DNA of 59,465 nucleotides from Chroococcidiopsidaceae cyanobacterium CP_BM_ER_R8_30 (GCA_019244235.1 JAFASY010000217.1:1-59465); one strand, 5' to 3'. Shown: positions 18,182 through 28,438, numbered from the stretch's first letter. Numbers and translations: made by a program. The notes: generated by a model not told the origin, from the letters alone.

Positions 18182-21100
18182 ATGCCACAGTATAACGAGC
18201 GGGAAATTCAGCTCCAGTTTCTTGAGGAGGCTCAAGAATACCTGAAGGCAATCGAGTCAGGATTGCTCGGCTTGGGGAGTAGTGGTGTTGAAAACCAGCG
18301 CCTAGATGCTGTCTTACGCGCTGCCCATTCGATTAAAGGTGGGGCAGCAATGATGGGCTTTCAGGCGCTGAGTCAGATGGCTCATCGCCTGGAAGATTTC
18401 TTCAAGGTTCTACGAATAGGTAAACATGAAGCAGTTGACGCAGAGTTGGAGCAGATACTGCTCTTGGGAGTTGATCGCCTAGGACAGGCGATCACTCTCA
18501 ATCGCCAAGGAGTTACAGTTGACGAAACATGGCTAGAGACATACGCTTATCCAGTCTTCGACGAACTCCACCAGCGCCTGGGCGATCCTCAACCAGAAGA
18601 TGCTGCCGCCTTGTTATCTGAAGATGAAGGGCAAGACATTTGTGCTTTGCTGTTTGAGACAGAAGTTGAGGAGTGTTTGCAACGATTGGAATCCGTCATA
18701 GCAAGCCAAGACCAAAATTGCCTCCTAGAAGAATTCCAGATTGCTGCTCAAGAACTGAGTGGTTTGGGAGAGATGCTAGAGCTATCTGCTTGGAGCAGTC
18801 TTTGTCAATCGATTGAGCAACTTCTCGCGGCTGCACCAGCAGAGGCAGAAGCGATCGCAAAGCTTGCAGTCCAGACATGGCGACGCAGTCAAGCCTTAAT
18901 TCTTATTGGTCAAGTTGAGTCTTTACCCACCCAGCTAGACTCACCAATGACTGCCGATAGGGCTATTAGTTATCAGGAAGATGATATAGCTCACCTAGTC
19001 GATTTTGATCTTTCTTCACTATTGCTTCAGACAAGCGAGGTGGCAATTGAGGATATTGCTGCAGATATCCCGCTCCCGCCACGACTTGTAGCAGAGGACG
19101 TTGGGGAGGACGTTGGGGTCGATCGCATCGACCCCTCTATCGTCCGTGTCGATGCGATCGACCCCAACGTCGGTGCTATTCCTGCTGATGGCACACCAAC
19201 AGCCATTCGGGACTTTCGACCGACTCAGTCAGAACCTACATCTTCTAGATTCACCAGCGAGCCGCAGGACAACACAATTCGAGTTTCGCTCAAGCAGTTA
19301 GAACAACTCAACGATTTATTTGGGCAACTGACCATTGAGCGCAACGGTCTAAACCTGCAACTAGGACGGCTCCGCAATTTGATCTTGACTCTTAGTCAAA
19401 GGGCCAAGGCACTAGAGCAGTCTAACTTCCGCCTCCGAGCCGCGTACGATAGAGGACAGGGGGAGAGAAGAGAGCTGGGGGAGCTGGGGGAGAAAGAGAG
19501 CAGGAGGATAGGGGAAGTTTACGCATACTCCTCTTATCGCCCGATCCCTGCCTCTTCCACAGAGCTTACTAGTACATTTGACATTCTAGAGATGGATCGC
19601 TACAACGATTTGCACCTACTGTCTCAGGAGGTAATGGAATCAATTGTCCAGATCCAAGAGGTGACGAGTGATATCGAAATTAGTTTAGAAGATACTGAGC
19701 ATACAGCTCGAGATCTCACCCGCACCTCGAAACAAATGCAAACTAGCATGACGCAAGTGCGGATGCGTCCTTTTTCTGATCTGGTAGATCGCTTTCCTAG
19801 AGTTGTACGGGATTTGGCTTTGGAATATGGCAAAAATGTGAAACTTGAGGTGCATGGCAAAACCACCTTGATTGACAGGACAATTCTAGAGGTGCTGAGC
19901 GATCCCCTACTGCACCTGCTGCGCAATGCTTTTGACCATGGGATTGAACCTCCCGCAACTCGAAGAGCGGCAGGTAAGCCGGAACAAGGTACGATCGAGA
20001 TGAGTGCCATCTATCGCGGTAACAAGATTGAAATCGTTGTTAGTGATGATGGTGCGGGTATTGACCTTGATAAAATCCGCGATAGGGCAGTGCGTATGGG
20101 TATGGATGCTACTGAACTAGCGCAAGCCAACCCTAATGATCTGCTAGAACTCATCTTTGCCCCAGGCTTTAGTACTGCTTCTCAGGTGACTGAGTTATCA
20201 GGTCGAGGTGTGGGTATGGATATTGTACTTACCAAATTACAGCAAATTCGTGGTGAGATTAGCCTAGATACTCAACCAGCCATCGGTACCACTTTTACGA
20301 TTACCATTCCCTTCAACCTTTCTATTGTCCGGGTTTTACTAGTTGAAAGTGAAGGCATCCTGCTGGCTTTTCCTATGGATGCTGTAGAGGAAATGCTGCT
20401 TCTGCAACCAGAAATGATTCTCCTAGCCGCAGGTAAAGCTGTTTTGAATTGGGATGGCTCTATGGTGCCCCTGATTCCTCTTCGCCAATGGTTGCACTTC
20501 TCCCGCCCGTCCAAAGTGGCAGATACCGAAGCCGTTCCTACTATCAATCAACCAGCAGTACTTATGGTTGCTCAAGGTAATGCTCTTGTAGGAATTCAAG
20601 TCGAGCGTTACTGGGGAGAGCAGGAAGTTACAGTTCGTCAAGTTGTGGGTAGCATTGCCATGCCGCCAGGGTTCACTGGCTGTATGATTTTGGGTAATGG
20701 TCGAGTTGTCCCCCTAGTTGATGTATCAGGATTAATGCAGTGGATTGATGCTCATGGTCGAACGCTTCGTCCTCATCTAGTTTCACCAAATCTGCACTCG
20801 CAGACCATAGCAGCTTCGAGTCATAAAGAAACGGTTATGGTCGTGGATGACTCAATCAACGTCCGTCGCTTTTTAAGCTTAACCTTAGAGAAAGCTGGCT
20901 ATCATGTCGAACAGGCTAAAGATGGACAAGATGCTCTAGAAAAACTTCAAGCTGGGCTACCTATCCAAGCCATTATTTGCGATATTGAAATGCCTCGACT
21001 TGATGGTTACGGCTTCTTAGCTCATGTCAAGTCTCAATCTAGTTATAATCGCCTCCCAGTTGTCATGCTGACTTCTCGTAGTGGAGAGAAACATCACCAA

Positions 21101-21238
21101 TTAGCAATGAATCTGGGTGCAGCAGCCTATTTCTCTAAGCCTTTTAGGGAGCAGGAATTACTGCAAACCCTCAAGCAACTTATCCAAACTCCAAACCCTG
21201 TTCCTGTCACTCCAAATCCTTATGAGCAAAAGACCTAG
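18182..21238 (+). CDS. CheA-type hybrid histidine kinase with C-terminal REC (PilL-like)
   Basis: 1018 aa. Hpt domain at the N-terminus, phospho-His about 49 in [15 protein letters not shown]; a second degenerate Hpt-like helical region to about 250; a variable linker (about 290-360) invaded by an inverted repeat; dimerisation/kinase domain with [17 protein letters not shown] (N box), [14 protein letters not shown] (G1) and [14 protein letters not shown] (G2); CheW-like domain about 690-860; and a receiver domain ([39 protein letters not shown]). Starts 3 bp after the MCP gene. A Gly/Glu/Arg-rich insert (about 424-445) comes from a G-rich DNA repeat. Its 3' end overlaps proA by 32 bp, convergent. 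Confidence 0.92.
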   Translation: MPQYNEREIQLQFLEEAQEYLKAIESGLLGLGSSGVENQRLDAVLRAAHSIKGGAAMMGFQALSQMAHRLEDFFKVLRIGKHEAVDAELEQILLLGVDRLGQAITLNRQGVTVDETWLETYAYPVFDELHQRLGDPQPEDAAALLSEDEGQDICALLFETEVEECLQRLESVIASQDQNCLLEEFQIAAQELSGLGEMLELSAWSSLCQSIEQLLAAAPAEAEAIAKLAVQTWRRSQALILIGQVESLPTQLDSPMTADRAISYQEDDIAHLVDFDLSSLLLQTSEVAIEDIAADIPLPPRLVAEDVGEDVGVDRIDPSIVRVDAIDPNVGAIPADGTPTAIRDFRPTQSEPTSSRFTSEPQDNTIRVSLKQLEQLNDLFGQLTIERNGLNLQLGRLRNLILTLSQRAKALEQSNFRLRAAYDRGQGERRELGELGEKESRRIGEVYAYSSYRPIPASSTELTSTFDILEMDRYNDLHLLSQEVMESIVQIQEVTSDIEISLEDTEHTARDLTRTSKQMQTSMTQVRMRPFSDLVDRFPRVVRDLALEYGKNVKLEVHGKTTLIDRTILEVLSDPLLHLLRNAFDHGIEPPATRRAAGKPEQGTIEMSAIYRGNKIEIVVSDDGAGIDLDKIRDRAVRMGMDATELAQANPNDLLELIFAPGFSTASQVTELSGRGVGMDIVLTKLQQIRGEISLDTQPAIGTTFTITIPFNLSIVRVLLVESEGILLAFPMDAVEEMLLLQPEMILLAAGKAVLNWDGSMVPLIPLRQWLHFSRPSKVADTEAVPTINQPAVLMVAQGNALVGIQVERYWGEQEVTVRQVVGSIAMPPGFTGCMILGNGRVVPLVDVSGLMQWIDAHGRTLRPHLVSPNLHSQTIAASSHKETVMVVDDSINVRRFLSLTLEKAGYHVEQAKDGQDALEKLQAGLPIQAIICDIEMPRLDGYGFLAHVKSQSSYNRLPVVMLTSRSGEKHHQLAMNLGAAAYFSKPFREQELLQTLKQLIQTPNPVPVTPNPYEQKT
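19109..19171. repeat. Perfect 24-bp inverted repeat inside the cheA linker
   Basis: Arms 19109-19132 and 19148-19171 are exact reverse complements (left arm begins GACGTTGGGGTCGATC) with a 15-bp loop. Preceding it is a direct repeat of GAGGACGTTGGG. The insertion keeps the frame and encodes an acidic, Val/Asp/Ile-rich linker between the Hpt part and the kinase core. It looks like a small palindromic repeat element that landed in a tolerant linker. Confidence 0.8.
19453..19516 (+). repeat. G-rich GAGCTGGGG repeat inside cheA
   Basis: The stretch contains GAGCTGGGG twice in tandem plus flanking GGGGGAGA and GGATAGGGG units. It is nearly all purine on the coding strand apart from scattered C and T. 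G-rich repeats of this kind are dispersed between genes in many cyanobacteria. Here it stays in frame, encoding an Arg/Glu/Gly insert just after a coiled-coil segment of CheA, before the conserved kinase domain. Confidence 0.6.
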
Positions 21239-22514
21239 CATTTGCTCCTGTATATGTCGCTGCAACATGCCCAGTGCCGAAGAGTTGATATTTGTAAGTT
21301 ACCAATCCCTCTAACCCTACAGGACCACGCGGCGACAGTTTTTGAGTACTAATCCCGACTTCTGCTCCAAAGCCATAGCGGAAGCCATCAGAAAACCGAG
21401 TTGAACAATTGTGGTATACTCCCGCAGCATTCACCTGAGCAAGGAAAGTGGCAGCAGCAGTTGAATCTTCAGTCACGATTGCGTCTGTATGCCCTGAACC
21501 ATAAGTATTGATGTGTTCGATCGCTGCTTCTAGAGAATCCACAACTTTAATCGAGAGAATCAGATCGCTGTACTCTGTTACCCAATCAACTGCTTTTGCC
21601 TCTAAGATATCTAAAATCTCGCGGGTTAGCTCATCTCCCCTTAACTCGACATCACGCGCTTGCAAGGCTGCGGCAACTCGTGGCAAAAAGTCTGAAGCAA
21701 TTGCCTGATGGACAAGTAGTGTTTCAATTGCATTGCAGGCAGCAGGATATTGAGTTTTCGCATCTACAGCAATCGCTACTGCCTGCTCCAGATCCGCTGC
21801 CTTATCCACATAGAGATGGCAAATTCCTTCTGCATGACCTAATACCGGAATGCGAGTATTCTCTTGGACAAACCGAACAAATGAGTTGGAGCCTCTAGGA
21901 ATAATCAAATCTACGAATTGCTCCATCTGCAACAGTTCCAGCGTTTGCTCTCGCGTCGTGAGTAACTGTGTAACCGCTGGTTTAATGGCTGTCTGCGCTA
22001 ATCCTTGGTGAATGGCTTGGACTATCGCTTCACAGGAACGAACGGCTTCTGCACCACCTTTAAGAATTACGCCATTGCCAGACTTGATAGCAAGAGAGGA
22101 AATTTGGATTGCCGCATCAGGACGTGCTTCAAAAATAATGCCTAGCACTCCTAGAGGGCAGGTGATGCGCTTGAGGATTAATCCGTCATCTAGTTGACGG
22201 TGAATTTGCACCACGCCAACTGGATCGCTTAGCTGAGCAACGTCTCTGACTCCGGTGATCGCACTCCGCAGCTTATCTTCATCTAATTCCAGCCGTTTGT
22301 AGAGAGCTTTGGGAATTCCCGTAGCAATAGCAGCTGCACAATCAGCCATATTTGCTGCCAAGATTTGATCTGTGGCAGATTCTAAAGCTTGAGTGATCGC
22401 CTCAAGCGCTTGATTTTTAGTCTCTGTTGGCAGCACCGCTAGTTGCTGCGCTGCTTGGCATGTCGTTTGAGCAATTGCTACGAGGGAAGGGGAAGCGATT
22501 TGAGAAGCCGTCAT
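21207..22514 (-). CDS. proA: Glutamate-5-semialdehyde dehydrogenase (gamma-glutamyl phosphate reductase)
   Basis: Second enzyme of proline synthesis: NADPH reduction of gamma-glutamyl phosphate. The ATG at 22512-22514 ([20 protein letters not shown]) is preferred over an in-frame ATG 8 codons upstream, giving 435 aa. Family landmarks are [48 protein letters not shown], the catalytic Cys in [16 protein letters not shown], and the end [20 protein letters not shown]. The C-terminus overlaps the 3' end of the CheA gene by 32 bp on the opposite strand. Complete and apparently functional. Confidence 0.93.
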   Translation of the reverse strand: MTASQIASPSLVAIAQTTCQAAQQLAVLPTETKNQALEAITQALESATDQILAANMADCAAAIATGIPKALYKRLELDEDKLRSAITGVRDVAQLSDPVGVVQIHRQLDDGLILKRITCPLGVLGIIFEARPDAAIQISSLAIKSGNGVILKGGAEAVRSCEAIVQAIHQGLAQTAIKPAVTQLLTTREQTLELLQMEQFVDLIIPRGSNSFVRFVQENTRIPVLGHAEGICHLYVDKAADLEQAVAIAVDAKTQYPAACNAIETLLVHQAIASDFLPRVAAALQARDVELRGDELTREILDILEAKAVDWVTEYSDLILSIKVVDSLEAAIEHINTYGSGHTDAIVTEDSTAAATFLAQVNAAGVYHNCSTRFSDGFRYGFGAEVGISTQKLSPRGPVGLEGLVTYKYQLFGTGHVAATYTGANARSFAHKDLE

Positions 22515-22594
22515 GAGTCTACCAACGCCTAAGTGCAAGCCAAAGTTGATCGCAATCGGTGGCTTTTCCCTAAATTTTAGTCAAAAACTACGGA

Positions 22595-22900
22595 CTAAGA
22601 CACTATCTCAAAATGGAGAGACGAATTTAAGGAGAGATCACAGGCAAATTGAATAAGTGCCAGTAGCGACAATTCCAGAGCCAGTGTACAAGCTACCAGT
22701 CCTTGCTGCTCTAGTCCGTTCAGCAACGCCACCATGGTTGCTTTGTAGATGTGCAGTCTGTCACTCAGTCGAGCCTGCATCATTGCACCTTTAGCCTCTA
22801 GCATCTGGAGGATTGCAACTTGATAAGGACGTAAGCCAATAGCTGCAACTGCATTCGTGTAAATCTGTTCCGCTTTGGGGGGAATTACATGAGGATTATT
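22595..22900 (-). pseudogene. MarR-family regulator fragment
   Basis: The minus-strand frame reads TNAVAAIGLRPYQVAILQML, then QARLSDRLHIYKATMVALLN, GLEQQGLV. This is the core of a MarR winged helix: the LRPxQxAIL helix, the recognition-helix region ATMVALLNxLEQQGLV. The usual wing (RxxxxxDRRAR) and dimerisation helix do not follow; the frame turns into unrelated hydrophobic text and stops at 22595. No good start codon exists ahead of the recognisable part. It is a truncated gene; an ATG-started 69-aa frame (22804) remains open but would lack half the domain. Confidence 0.5.
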
Positions 22901-22943
22901 TCCATTGGCTAATATTATACAAGATGCTGATGAGGCAAGGATT

Positions 22944-23660
22944 CTACCTCACCACTACTTCCATATCACTACCAAGCTGAGTTTGAGCCAACTCTAATTC
23001 TGCAAGGGCATTATCTAACTTTGTTTGATCTTTAAAAACGTTATCCTGATGCTGTAAATAAGCTTTAAGATACTTGATACGTAAAAGTGGCTCATCACTT
23101 CTACGTTGAAGAAAAGGAAGATCTGCTTCCACCATAAAGCGAATAGCTAGCATAGGAAGAGGGCTGCGAAGTGGACGAAAATCTTTGTTGTGCAATCCTG
23201 GAGTTTTATTAAGCTTGTGGAATTCCCCAATCATCAGCCCTGCCTCAACAAAGAAAGGTTTAAGGTTGTGTTGGACATCATCAATAAGATTTGAAGTCTC
23301 TTGTATAGAAATATCAGGAAAGACTAACAAGATAGATTTATAGAGAGCCTCTTCTCCCTCTTGCGGATCAAGCTTAAGGAAAATATCTTTGTAGCCTTTA
23401 ACAACTTCTTCAACTTGAAGCTGTGACAAATTCTCACCACGAATAGCTGCGAGTCGGAGAGTGTTTAGTTTGAGGGTACGAGGTAAAAAAGGGCAAACAG
23501 GACCGCCTCTACCCAAATCCGAGTGAGGTTTTGTCAAAAAATTTTTAACCCAATGCATAGTTTCAGCTAAGTAAGAAAAGTCTTCTTGGCTCTGGTCAAG
23601 TTCAGATGGTGTATAGAGTTGCATTGCTCTGAAATCTTTGGTGATTGTGAAGTGTTGCAC
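22944..23660 (-). CDS. DUF6875-like protein beside the peptide synthetase
   Basis: 238 aa from ATG 23658-23660. The characteristic stretch is MHWVKNFLTKPHSDLGRGGP followed by VCPFLPRTLKLNTL, matching the DUF6875 pattern (HPxLGRxGPVCPF) found next to natural-product genes. The C-terminal half is helical and contains FRPLRSPLPMLAIRFMVEAD, another conserved segment of these proteins. No signal peptide or membrane segment. Biochemical role is unknown. It lies 86 bp downstream of the A-PCP-TE synthetase on the same strand and is probably in its operon. Confidence 0.65.
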   Translation of the reverse strand: MQHFTITKDFRAMQLYTPSELDQSQEDFSYLAETMHWVKNFLTKPHSDLGRGGPVCPFLPRTLKLNTLRLAAIRGENLSQLQVEEVVKGYKDIFLKLDPQEGEEALYKSILLVFPDISIQETSNLIDDVQHNLKPFFVEAGLMIGEFHKLNKTPGLHNKDFRPLRSPLPMLAIRFMVEADLPFLQRRSDEPLLRIKYLKAYLQHQDNVFKDQTKLDNALAELELAQTQLGSDMEVVVR

Positions 23661-23746
23661 AAAAAAATACCCAACTGGTAGAACAGTTGCGGTATGTTAT
23701 AACAAGTCAAGGAGGAAATGTAGAGACTTGAAGAAGAAATTTATAT

Positions 23747-26407
23747 TTAATTAGCTCTTGGCTTCTGCGACAAATCCAAGCAATTTTCTAATTTATGAGC
23801 AAGGACATTTACATGAGGTTCTTCTAACATACTAATGTGATCCCCAGGAACATCCTGGATTTCTAGTCCTCCAGCAATTAGCCTTCCCCAGCCCAGTTGG
23901 GGATCAAACTTTCCAAATTGCAACAAATGTAAGTCTCCTTTAGAGGAATTGCTAGCCCGGAAGAGGATCGCCCGACCTGGGAAGATTTGAGGTATATAAT
24001 TTCTGAAAGCCTGAGTGTGAGCTGTTAGTAGAGGGTTTTGTAAAGCTGATTTGTGTTGGTTATCCGACTGAAATATACAGTCTAATTGCTCCTTTATGTA
24101 GACTAATTTCTCTTTAGGTTCAAGTTGTAAGAAGTTAATCAAATGTCTAGAGGCTCGAACATGAATTGGGAACGGTTTGAAAGAATTGGCATTGTGAGTA
24201 TCAAACAAAACTAGCATTGCTACTGTCTGACCTTGGGCGTGCAACTGCTGAGCCACCTCATATGCCACCAAACCTCCAAAAGAGTAACCACCTAGAAAAT
24301 AAGGCCCTTCAGGTTGGAGAGTCTGTATTTCTTGAATGTAGTCAGCTGCCATCTCCTCAATCCGGGTGTGGGGACTCTGTTCGCCATCCAAACCTCGTGC
24401 TTGTAATCCATAGAAAGGTTGCTCCTCGCCCAGATAATGCGCCAACTTATAGAAGGAGAAAACGTTGCCACCCACACAATGTATGCAGAAGAAAGGAAGT
24501 TTATTTCCCCTAGGCTGAATTGCTACCAATGGTTCCCAAGATGCAATCCATCCTTCTTGCTGCAACACATTCGCTAACTGCTCTACCGTTGGTGCCTGAA
24601 AGAAAGTGACTAAGGGCAATTTCTTGTTGAAGATCTCCTCAATTTGAGTCATTAGGCGAACAGCTTGTAGTGAGTTACCCCCCAGCTCAAAGAAATTGTT
24701 TTTAACTCCGATGGGCTGGATGCCTAGAACCTGTTCCCAAATCTCTTTCAATTGAAATTCCAACGGATTTTGAGGGGCTACAAAGGCGCTCTCTAGAGCA
24801 TGAGGTTGCGACGGCACTGGCAAGGCACGGCGGTCTATCTTACCATTGGGGGTTAGTGGCAAAGTCTCTAAGACTACGCAGGCGGAGGGCAGCATGTACT
24901 CTGGCAGTTTTTCCTGCAAGAATCTGCGTAACACACCAACTGTGAATACACGAGCCTGAGATAAAACAATATAAGCCACTAAGCGCTGAGCGCCTGGTAT
25001 GTCCTCGCGAACCACAACGACACTCTGTCGGACATCCGGGTGTTGGCTAATTGCTGCTTCTATTTCCTCCAACTCAATACGGAAACCACGTATTTTCACC
25101 TGATAGTCAATGCGACCAAGGAACTCAATCTTGCCGTCTGGCAAGTAACGGGCTAAATCCCCAGTCTTGTATAAACGTGCACCTAGATCATTACTGAAGG
25201 GGTTGCGAATAAACTTCTCGGCAGTTAGCTCTGGACGGTTGAAGTAGCCTAGGGCCAGACCGACTCCACCAATGTGGATTTCACCTGCTGTGCCTAGAGG
25301 TACAGTCTGTAGCTGAGAGTCTAGGAGATAAATCTGTGTGTTAGCAATGGGGCGACCAATAGGAGCAATTCGGTGATGAGTGTTACGACTACAGGTCCAG
25401 AAAGTAGCATCAATGGAAGCTTCAGTCGGACCATAGACATTATGCAAGACATTGTCTAAGTTTAGACGAGCAAAGAAGCGCTCAATTAGCTCGCTAGGCA
25501 GAGGTTCGCCACCGCAGCTAACATGTTTGAGACATTTACAGGTATCGAGGTCCTTTTCCTGCAGAAACAACCGGAGCATGGAGGGGACTAGGGCAATTAC
25601 AGTGATTTGCTGCTGGGCAATAAGCTTGACTAGATAAGCACTGTCTCGCTGTCCACCCGGACGGGCTAGGTACAATTGCGCTCCGAACGACAACGGCCAG
25701 AAGATCTGCCAGACTGAGGGATCGAAGCTCAAAGAAATTGTCTGTAAGACCCGGTCTGCAGCGGTTAGCGAAAAGGTCGTTTGCCTCCAGTACAGTTGAT
25801 TGCAGATGCCATGATGAGCAATCATCACACCTTTGGGCTGCCCTGTAGAACCGGAAGTATAGATCGTGTAGGCTAGGGAACTAGCTGTTGTCTCACAGAT
25901 TAGATTTGCTCGACTTTTCTGGCCAATGAGTTCCCAGTCTGAGTCCAAGCAAATCAGTTGCGCTTTGTGGGCAGGTAGGTGTTCTACAAGTTGCTCTTGA
26001 GTCAGCAGTACTCGCACCTGGGTTTCCTGCAAAATAAAGGCTAAGCGCTCTAAGGGATACGCCGGATCTAAGGGCACATAAGCTCCTCCAGCCTTGAGAA
26101 TGCCTAGCAGTCCTATCACCATCTCCAGGGAACGCTCCATACAGATGCCAACAAGTACCTCATGACCTACGCCTTTGTAACGGAGATGGTGTGCCAGTTG
26201 ATTTGCCCGCTGATTCAACTGCCGATAAGTCAGCTTGGTGTCTTCAAATACCACTGCAACAGCATTAGGTGTCCGCTCTACTTGAGCCTCAAAAATTTGA
26301 TGAATGCAAGTAGGTTGGGAGAAGTCTATTCGGACATCATTCCCTTCTCCTAATACTTTTTGATACGCAACATTGTTAACTAACTCTACATCTATTGTTG
26401 TACTCAT
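23747..26407 (-). CDS. Free-standing NRPS module A-PCP-TE, 886 aa
   Basis: Adenylation domain about 35-530 with A1-A10 motifs: LTYRQLNQRANQLAHHL, AYTIYTSGSTGQPKGVMI (A3), VYGPTEASIDATFW (A5), YKTGDLARYLPDGKIEFLGR (A7-A8), NGKIDRRALP (A10). Specificity residues read by alignment to GrsA are D-P-W-A-V-C-V-I-D-K, a code I cannot assign to a substrate. PCP: NFFELGGNSLQAVRLM, phosphopantetheinyl Ser about 578. Thioesterase about 640-880 with GGYSFGGLVAYEV (Ser about 708) and a C-terminal GDHISML His. There is no condensation domain; the protein begins in the C-A linker. Like fungal quinone synthetases it could activate, load and release or dimerise one acid. Downstream: DUF6875. Confidence 0.88.
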   Translation of the reverse strand: MSTTIDVELVNNVAYQKVLGEGNDVRIDFSQPTCIHQIFEAQVERTPNAVAVVFEDTKLTYRQLNQRANQLAHHLRYKGVGHEVLVGICMERSLEMVIGLLGILKAGGAYVPLDPAYPLERLAFILQETQVRVLLTQEQLVEHLPAHKAQLICLDSDWELIGQKSRANLICETTASSLAYTIYTSGSTGQPKGVMIAHHGICNQLYWRQTTFSLTAADRVLQTISLSFDPSVWQIFWPLSFGAQLYLARPGGQRDSAYLVKLIAQQQITVIALVPSMLRLFLQEKDLDTCKCLKHVSCGGEPLPSELIERFFARLNLDNVLHNVYGPTEASIDATFWTCSRNTHHRIAPIGRPIANTQIYLLDSQLQTVPLGTAGEIHIGGVGLALGYFNRPELTAEKFIRNPFSNDLGARLYKTGDLARYLPDGKIEFLGRIDYQVKIRGFRIELEEIEAAISQHPDVRQSVVVVREDIPGAQRLVAYIVLSQARVFTVGVLRRFLQEKLPEYMLPSACVVLETLPLTPNGKIDRRALPVPSQPHALESAFVAPQNPLEFQLKEIWEQVLGIQPIGVKNNFFELGGNSLQAVRLMTQIEEIFNKKLPLVTFFQAPTVEQLANVLQQEGWIASWEPLVAIQPRGNKLPFFCIHCVGGNVFSFYKLAHYLGEEQPFYGLQARGLDGEQSPHTRIEEMAADYIQEIQTLQPEGPYFLGGYSFGGLVAYEVAQQLHAQGQTVAMLVLFDTHNANSFKPFPIHVRASRHLINFLQLEPKEKLVYIKEQLDCIFQSDNQHKSALQNPLLTAHTQAFRNYIPQIFPGRAILFRASNSSKGDLHLLQFGKFDPQLGWGRLIAGGLEIQDVPGDHISMLEEPHVNVLAHKLENCLDLSQKPRAN

Positions 26408-26476
26408 ATAGTAATTCCGATCAAGCTACTTGAATATCAAAATGAATGCTAAAAACAAGTTGCAAGTCGCAGGTAA

Positions 26477-26736
26477 CCCACGACTTCAGTTCTTGTCATT
26501 ACCCACATCTTTAAAAAAGCCAGCGGTGAGTGCGCTCTTTCAATCCCGCCTTTGACTTAAGTCAAAGGCTAACAGCCTAAGTCGGTTGAAACCGACTAAC
26601 AAAGCACCACTTCTTTTGAGTCCGTTTTAACGGACTTGAGCTTTTAGCCTGGAACTTGAGTTCCAGGCATGAAAAAGGTTTAGAGGTAATTTGACTCCTA
26701 AAAAATGTATGTAATGACAAGGACTTCAGTCGTGGG
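26477..26736. repeat. MITE-like element with 26-bp terminal inverted repeats and four hairpins
   Basis: Ends 26477-26502 and 26711-26736 are inverted copies matching at 23 of 26 positions (CCCACGACT..AGT.CTTGTCATTAC). Inside lie four separate palindromes: 26548-26569 (GCCTTTGACTT and its complement), 26580-26597 (AGTCGGTT/AACCGACT), 26619-26636 (AGTCCGTT/AACGGACT) and 26647-26668 (GCCTGGAACT/AGTTCCAGGC). All are built on an ACTT/AAGT or GACT/AGTC core with differing arms. No coding sequence. It lies 70 bp upstream of the synthetase start, so it may affect its promoter. Confidence 0.65.
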
Positions 26737-27435
26737 CTTGAAACATTGACTTATTAAACCTTAGACCATGTCTCTCGGTTTAATTGTTTGTTTATTTGTG
26801 GGAAATATTGCCCGCAACTGAAGTTTTGCAGGAGCAAAATTTCCGACTTGCGACTTGTTTTTATCAAAGAGGGCTTATAGCTCAGCTAAAAAGACACTTG
26901 TGTTATCTACTTGGGCTGCTAAAGTGCACTCCTAGTGTCTTCTTAAGCAACCTACAGCACATACGCTGATATCGAAACCTACTGGTATTGATTTTTTACA
27001 TGATACTGACAAGATGTTAATGCGTACTTACTGTTTTTGTCAAGCTATCTGCTGTATCACTCAGGACCAACGGAGCAAATCCTGCCAATCTAACTATTAC
27101 TAGTGAGCGCAACCACAAGGGCGATCGCCACAGTTCAGAAAAGTCATTAATCCATGACAAATCGGCTATAAGATCAGAATAACCGACTGGCTTTCCCCCA
27201 AGCGGCATCCCTTGAAAGTATCCAGAAGGACAATAGAGATTACGGGTAGTTGTGGTGCAGAACACGAAGGGACGAGAACGCTTTCAAAAATATAGAAATG
27301 GTCGGCATGGGGCAAACGCTTCGCTTCGCCTAACGCCTTCGGCTTCGCTACGCTAGCGGCTGACGGCACGACCTTAAACGAGCAAGAGAGAGATGGTAAG
27401 ACTGCTTGCAGCACAACGAGAGTGAAGCGCTCTTG
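26737..27435. other. Gene-poor stretch between MITE-like element and IS
   Basis: About 700 bp without a recognisable gene. A minus-strand frame of 82 codons (27017-27265) has some protein-like text but matches nothing I know. At 27307-27372 there is a compact block of CTTCG/GCTACGC-type repeats (for example CGCCTTCGGCTTCGCTACGC), a repeat style dispersed in cyanobacterial genomes. The region probably once held the N-terminal part of the FAD monooxygenase cluster, but no trace of it is visible. Confidence 0.4.
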
Positions 27436-27635
27436 TATCCCCGTCATTCATGGCGGGGAGATGTCAATGTTGGGTATCTAAATCTAGTAGACCAAAATCG
27501 TACCGACTGATAAACAGTCCAATTACCAGAACGTGCATTTCTTCTGATGCGTGAAAAGCAAATCATTTTCCGGGCTAATCTTTTAACCTCTTGTGCGGAA
27601 TTCCCCATCCGCCAAGGAGCGGTGGGGGACGGCAC

Positions 27636-28091
27636 TTAAAGCGGCGAAGTGAATTCGCCGCACGTTGCCTCATGGATAGCGCCCCTACCACCAGATTGTC
27701 CGGCGATATATTTTTTGACAGTTTCTAAGGGAGCGCCACCACAAGAAACTATACACTTGGAGTCATGCCATAGCTTGGCTTTCCCCCAGTAGTGTTTATC
27801 AATTTCTGTTTTGTATCTCTCCCTCAAGATTCTACTGCTTGCAGATTTTAGAGAAGCAACAAGGTCAGAAATATTATTATCAGGATGCAAATCAATCAAC
27901 AAGTGAACATGGTCTGGTTCTCCATTACAGTCTTCTAGTTCAGAACCATTCGCTTCCAGCACACGAGTAAAAATTTCTTTCATGTCCTCAATCATCTGTT
28001 GCGTTAGAACCTTGCACCTGTATTTGGTTACAAACGCTATATGCAGGTGAATAGAGAAAACTGCGTGTGAGCCGCTTCTCAACTTAGTCAT
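27636..28091 (-). CDS. tnpA: IS200/IS605 TnpA (Y1 HUH transposase)
   Basis: 151 aa from ATG 28089-28091. It has the IS200 start (HAVFSIHLHIAFVTKYR), the HUH metal motif in GEPDHVHLLIDLHPD, LVASLKSASSRILRERY, and the catalytic Tyr in APLETVKKYIAGQ. The core is intact and could be active. The last residues (EATCGEFTSPL) are encoded by a hairpin that is part of the element end. It catalyses single-strand excision and insertion at hairpin ends. Confidence 0.85.
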   Translation of the reverse strand: MTKLRSGSHAVFSIHLHIAFVTKYRCKVLTQQMIEDMKEIFTRVLEANGSELEDCNGEPDHVHLLIDLHPDNNISDLVASLKSASSRILRERYKTEIDKHYWGKAKLWHDSKCIVSCGGAPLETVKKYIAGQSGGRGAIHEATCGEFTSPL

Positions 28092-28096
28092 GAGAA

Positions 28097-28438
28097 TCCC
28101 TTGTCATCCACAAATACCGTCACAACGATGCCCCAATTGTGGAGCTGTTCACAAAGAATGGGCAGAATTATCAAACCGATATCATAGTCTGTACTGACTG
28201 TGGTTTTGAAGTACCACGTGATAGAGGTTCTGTGATGGTTATGTACAACGCTGCTACTAATCAGCAACCGGGGGTGGGAACCAGCCTCGAAGACTGTGGA
28301 TTATCAAGCTCTACTTCATTGACCAAGAAGCGCAAGCATACAGGTTCGATGAAGCAACTTGGTAAGTTGAAGCGTCAAAAACTCCAAAGTAAGGCAGACT
28401 GGGAACTAGAAACCCCGTCCGTCTTAACGGCGGGGTAG
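28097..28438 (+). pseudogene. tnpB: TnpB remnant: zinc finger and tail only
   Basis: Only the C-terminal part remains: PSQRCPNCGAVHKEWAELSN, ending with a TGA, and in the next frame VCTDCGFEVPRDRGSV to TAG 28436-28438. CPNCG and CTDCG are the four-Cys ribbon of TnpB and VPRDRG stands where TnpB has the final DRDxNAA catalytic motif. A frameshift separates the two Cys pairs, and the RuvC-like and HTH parts (about 300 residues) are deleted. It cannot encode an active nuclease. Confidence 0.75.

Larger units (their letters stand above)
27436..28438. mobile_element. IS200/IS605-family element, decayed
   Basis: Contains a minus-strand tnpA (27636-28091) and a plus-strand tnpB stump (28097-28438), the divergent arrangement of IS605-type elements. 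Both ends carry similar imperfect hairpins: 27439-27458 (CCCCGTC...GGCGGGG) and 28413-28435 (CCCCGTCCG...CGGCGGGG). A further hairpin, GCGGCGAA..TTCGCCGC, covers the tnpA stop. Outer boundaries are estimated from these hairpins. The right end abuts a truncated FAD monooxygenase. Confidence 0.7.

Noticed and set aside
26477-26736. Possible CRISPR-like array (series of palindromes)
   Set aside because: The four palindromes differ in arm sequence and have no equal spacers; the block is bounded by inverted, not direct, repeats.
27017-27447. Overlapping minus-strand ORFs of 82 and 93 codons next to the IS
   Set aside because: No recognisable motif, overlap each other in different frames and include repeat DNA; not enough evidence for a gene.
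27444-27635. 63-codon minus-strand ORF downstream of tnpA
   Set aside because: Built partly from hairpin end sequences of the IS; neither this nor the adjacent frames match a known transposase part convincingly.
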